A stretch of DNA of 34,140 bases, from positions 1-34,140 of the forward strand of contig NZ_JAABNN010000034.1 of assembly GCF_009928415.1 (NCBI RefSeq), in the 5' to 3' direction. Below, piece by piece: positions 31,341-34,140 of this stretch; position 1 is the stretch's first letter; each line of letters begins with the position of its first letter. The translations under genes were made by a program, and so were the position numbers. The notes under the pieces are model-generated. The model was not told where the DNA came from and made no database searches. It saw only the letters and a list, made by a program, of their open reading frames with translations. Source of the stretch: Bacillus sp. USDA818B3_A. Its GTDB lineage: Bacteria; Bacillota; Bacilli; Bacillales; Cytobacillaceae.

Positions 31341-33863
31341 ATGGCTGAAACACCAAGTTCTAGAGTACAAGAGATTAATATTAGTCAGGAAATGAAAACT
31401 TCTTTCCTTGACTATGCGATGAGTGTTATTGTTTCGCGTGCCCTTCCAGATGTCCGGGATGGGTTAAAACCAGTTCATCGCCGGATTTTATATGCGATGC
31501 ATGACCTCGGTATTCATGCAGATAAACCATATAAAAAGTCTGCCCGTATAGTTGGGGATGTAATCGGTAAATATCACCCGCACGGTGACTCTGCTGTTTA
31601 TGAAACGATGGTTAGGATGGCGCAAGATTTTAACTATCGTTACATGCTTGTCGATGGCCACGGGAATTTTGGTTCAGTTGACGGGGATGCAGCAGCTGCT
31701 ATGCGTTATACAGAATCGAGGATGTCCAAAATTTCAATGGAGCTCCTTCGGGATATCAACAAAGATACCATTGATTATCAGGATAACTATGATGGTGAGG
31801 AAAGAGAGCCGGTAGTCTTGCCAGCGCGTTTTCCTAACCTGCTTGTAAATGGGACAACCGGTATTGCCGTAGGTATGGCAACAAACATACCTCCCCATCA
31901 ATTGGGAGAAGTTATTGATGGAGTATTGGCGGTAAGCCACAATCCGGAGATCTCTACACAAGAATTAATGGAAATTATCCCAGGACCCGATTTTCCAACA
32001 GGTGGTATGATCATTGGCCGCAGTGGGATCAGAAAAGCCTATGAAACGGGCCGGGGATCAATTACTGTTCGTGCTAAGGTGGAAATTGAACAGAAATCTA
32101 ACGGTAAAGAAGTAATCATTGTTACAGAGATCCCTTATCAAGTCAATAAAGCGAGACTGGTTGAAAAAATTGCTGAATTAGCTCGTGATAAAAAAATTGA
32201 GGGCATTACCGACTTAAGAGATGAATCAGACAGAAAAGGAATGCGTATTGTCATCGAGGTTCGGAAAGATGCAAATGCGAATGTCCTTTTGAATAACTTA
32301 TACAAACAAACAGCACTTCAAACAAGTTTTGGTATTAATACATTGGCACTTGTAAATGGTCAGCCGAAGGTATTAAGCCTAAAACAATGCTTAGTCTATT
32401 ATTTAGACCATCAAAGAGTGGTTATACGCCGTAGAACACAGTTTGAGCTAAATAAAGCAGAAGCACGTGCCCATATTTTAGAAGGGTTAAGAATTGCACT
32501 GGATAATTTAGATGCGGTGATTACCTTAATCCGTAACTCACGTACAACTGATATTGCCCGTGAAGGTTTAATGACTGAATTTAATCTTTCTGAAAAACAG
32601 GCTCAGGCAATTCTTGATATGCGCTTGCAGCGTTTAACAGGTTTAGAAAGAGAAAAAATTGAGGAAGAGTTCCAAAGTTTAATGAAGCTTATCGCGGAAC
32701 TAAAAGCAATTTTAGCAGATGAAGAGAAAATTCTAGATATTATCCGTGAAGAATTATTAGAAATTAAGGAACGCTTTAATGATAAGCGCCGCACGGATAT
32801 TGTTATGGGTGGAATTGAAAATATTGAAGATGAAGACCTGATTCCTCAAGAAAATATTGTTATTTCCCTTACCCATAATGGATATATTAAGCGTCTCCCA
32901 GTATCTACTTATCGTGCACAAAGACGGGGTGGGCGTGGTATCCAAGGAATGGGAACAAATGAAGATGACTTTGTAGAGCAGCTAATTACAACCTCTACAC
33001 ACGATACCATTTTATTCTTTACCAACAAAGGAAAAGTCTATCGATCTAAGGGGTATGAAATTCCTGAGTTCAGCAGAACAGCTAAAGGAATTCCAATTAT
33101 AAACCTTTTAGGGATAGAAAAAGGTGAATGGGTAAATGCCATAATCCCTGTAGAGGAATTTGTGGACGATTGGTTCTTATTCTTTACAACAAAAGAAGGA
33201 ATCTCTAAGCGCTCTCCACTGTCATCCTTTGCCCATATTCGTAATAATGGGTTAATTGCCTTAAGTCTGCGCGAAGGTGATGAATTAATCTCCGTGCGTC
33301 TGACTGATGGAAACAAACATATCATTATTGGGACGAAAAAGGGTATGCTCATCCACTTCCCTGAAACGGATGTACGATCCATGGGACGTACTGCTACCGG
33401 GGTTAAAGGAATCACCTTGGATTCGAATGATGAAGTTGTCGGAATGGAAGTATTAGAAGAAGATAACGACGTATTGATTGTGACGAAAAATGGTTATGGA
33501 AAACGTACACCTGCATCAGAATACCGTATTCAAGGCCGTGGCGGTAAAGGAATAAAAACTTGCCATGTCACGGAGAAAAATGGTGATTTAGTTTCAGTGA
33601 GAGCTGTAACAGGTGAAGAAGACCTCATGCTGATTACAACAGGCGGAGTCTTGATTCGAACTGATGTTGCGGAAATTTCCCAGATGGGACGAAATACACA
33701 AGGTGTTAAACTCATTAGCCTAAAAGAAAGTGAAGATGAGTTTGTTGCAACAGTTGCGAAGGTTGAAAAAGAAGAAGAACCTGAGCAAGGTGAAGAAAAT
33801 GAACTAGAAGAAGAAATCCTTGATCAAGGTGAAGATAATAATCTTCCGATAGATGAAGAATAA
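31341..33863 (+). CDS. gyrA: DNA gyrase subunit A
   Basis: GyrA cuts and rejoins DNA and wraps it for supercoiling. The 840 residues carry the quinolone-resistance region with Ser84 and Glu88 (HPHGDSAVYETMVRMAQ), the wild-type, drug-sensitive residues, and the catalytic Tyr123 after Arg122. The GyrA box QRRGGRG starts at residue 527 and marks the C-terminal DNA-wrapping domain as gyrase rather than topoisomerase IV. The C-terminus is a Glu-rich acidic tail of about 35 residues (EKEEEPEQGEENELEEE), which in other gyrases tunes supercoiling. The ribosome site is AGGAGG before ATG. The gene is followed by a terminator. Confidence 0.98.
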   Translation: MAETPSSRVQEINISQEMKTSFLDYAMSVIVSRALPDVRDGLKPVHRRILYAMHDLGIHADKPYKKSARIVGDVIGKYHPHGDSAVYETMVRMAQDFNYRYMLVDGHGNFGSVDGDAAAAMRYTESRMSKISMELLRDINKDTIDYQDNYDGEEREPVVLPARFPNLLVNGTTGIAVGMATNIPPHQLGEVIDGVLAVSHNPEISTQELMEIIPGPDFPTGGMIIGRSGIRKAYETGRGSITVRAKVEIEQKSNGKEVIIVTEIPYQVNKARLVEKIAELARDKKIEGITDLRDESDRKGMRIVIEVRKDANANVLLNNLYKQTALQTSFGINTLALVNGQPKVLSLKQCLVYYLDHQRVVIRRRTQFELNKAEARAHILEGLRIALDNLDAVITLIRNSRTTDIAREGLMTEFNLSEKQAQAILDMRLQRLTGLEREKIEEEFQSLMKLIAELKAILADEEKILDIIREELLEIKERFNDKRRTDIVMGGIENIEDEDLIPQENIVISLTHNGYIKRLPVSTYRAQRRGGRGIQGMGTNEDDFVEQLITTSTHDTILFFTNKGKVYRSKGYEIPEFSRTAKGIPIINLLGIEKGEWVNAIIPVEEFVDDWFLFFTTKEGISKRSPLSSFAHIRNNGLIALSLREGDELISVRLTDGNKHIIIGTKKGMLIHFPETDVRSMGRTATGVKGITLDSNDEVVGMEVLEEDNDVLIVTKNGYGKRTPASEYRIQGRGGKGIKTCHVTEKNGDLVSVRAVTGEEDLMLITTGGVLIRTDVAEISQMGRNTQGVKLISLKESEDEFVATVAKVEKEEEPEQGEENELEEEILDQGEDNNLPIDEE

Positions 33864-33866
33864 GTG

Positions 33867-33899
33867 AAAAAAAGGGGCATGCAAATGCTCCTTTTTTTT
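33867..33899 (+). terminator. Rho-independent terminator after gyrA
   Basis: The stem GGGGCAT/ATGCTCC with a GCAA loop (about 33874-33891) is extended by flanking A and T runs and ends in TTTTTTTT. Confidence 0.87.
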
Positions 33900-33972
33900 G
33901 TGCACAAAAATCAAATGGGTATTTAATGAATCTCCGGCTATAAAAATAATTAAAAAAACTTTTAATATATTG

Positions 33973-34001
33973 TTGATTTATTCATTTAGAGGTGGTATAT
34001 T
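33973..34001 (+). promoter_or_regulatory. rRNA operon promoter
   Basis: TTGATT (33973-33978), a 17-base spacer and TATATT (33996-34001), with an AT-rich upstream stretch that could act as an UP element. The start is probably near 34008. Only one promoter was clear; Bacillus rrn operons often have two. Confidence 0.75.
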
Positions 34002-34007
34002 AATTAA

Positions 34008-34121
34008 GTCGCTTCGGGGCGATGGTCGTTCTTTGAAAACTAAACAAACAAAAACGTCAACAAACAATAACTATTCATTTCTTAGGAAATGAAGCCAACG
34101 TAACAAAATGAGCTAATCAAC
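34008..34121 (+). other. 16S rRNA leader with conserved box and hairpin
   Basis: The leader contains CTTTGAAAACTAAACAAAC (34031-34049), a sequence conserved before 16S rRNA in Bacillus and related to antitermination and processing. A perfect 8-base hairpin TTCATTTC/GAAATGAA with a TTAG loop lies at 34074-34093. Confidence 0.75.
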
Positions 34122-34140
34122 TTTCTTGGAGAGTTTGATC
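34122..34140 (+). rRNA. rrs: 16S ribosomal RNA, first bases only (cut by window edge)
   Basis: The window ends in GGAGAGTTTGATC, the conserved 5' end of bacterial 16S rRNA (the site of the universal 27F primer). The exact first base is estimated from the B. subtilis start. Confidence 0.92.

Noticed and set aside
33898..34092. A 64-codon plus-strand open frame after gyrA
   Set aside because: It starts in the gyrA terminator and runs through the rRNA promoter and leader, so it is not a plausible gene.
1..34140. Noc binding sites, CRISPR arrays, transposase or integrase genes, prophage genes
   Set aside because: A read-through by eye found no ATTTCCCGGGAAAT palindrome, no spaced repeats and no coding frame resembling mobile-element proteins.

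Overview
The window is the replication-origin region of a spore-forming, low-to-moderate-GC Gram-positive bacterium of the Bacillus group (a Bacillus/Neobacillus-like genome). The evidence is the classic gene order rnpA-rpmH-oriC-dnaA-dnaN-yaaA-recF-remB-gyrB-gyrA-rRNA on one side, and spoIIIJ-jag-mnmE-mnmG-rsmG-noc-soj-spo0J on the other. The sporulation-linked genes spoIIIJ and yyaC, Bacillus-type promoters and strong AGGAGG ribosome binding sites point the same way. Genus-level placement is inference.

Layout. Positions 1-263 hold the 5' part of a tRNA-Lys gene cut by the window edge, a second copy of only the 5' half of that tRNA, and a candidate promoter. Positions 327-9264 carry purA, the replicative helicase dnaB, the rplI-gdpP-yybS region, the rpsF-ssb-rpsR operon and ychF, all on the minus strand. 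Positions 9403-14289 are a more variable segment: a molybdopterin oxidoreductase, a GC-rich palindromic repeat, a DUF951 protein, an MscS channel, the sporulation protein YyaC (the only plus-strand gene left of the origin) and a DUF554 membrane protein. Positions 14402-23991 hold spo0J, soj, noc, rsmG, mnmG, mnmE, jag, spoIIIJ, rnpA and rpmH on the minus strand. The origin is in two parts, 24257-24575 upstream of dnaA and 26148-26280 between dnaA and dnaN. Positions 24751-33863 carry dnaA through gyrA on the plus strand. The last 140 bases are an rRNA promoter and leader with the first bases of 16S rRNA.

How it works together. Replication starts at the two-part origin: DnaA binds the boxes and the duplex should open at the box, GC cluster and DnaA-trio arrangement near 26222-26280. 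The helicase, SSB, beta clamp, RecF and gyrase genes for the fork lie alongside. Soj, Spo0J, two parS-type sites and Noc handle origin segregation and nucleoid occlusion. Almost all genes are transcribed away from the origin.

No unfamiliar multi-gene system, mobile element with a transposase, or CRISPR array was seen. The signals most worth a second look are non-coding: DnaA boxes lying on the mnmE promoter 2.4 kb before rpmH, two Spo0A-type boxes inside oriC, the orphan half-tRNA, and two different intergenic repeat elements, one of them lodged between rpmH and rnpA.
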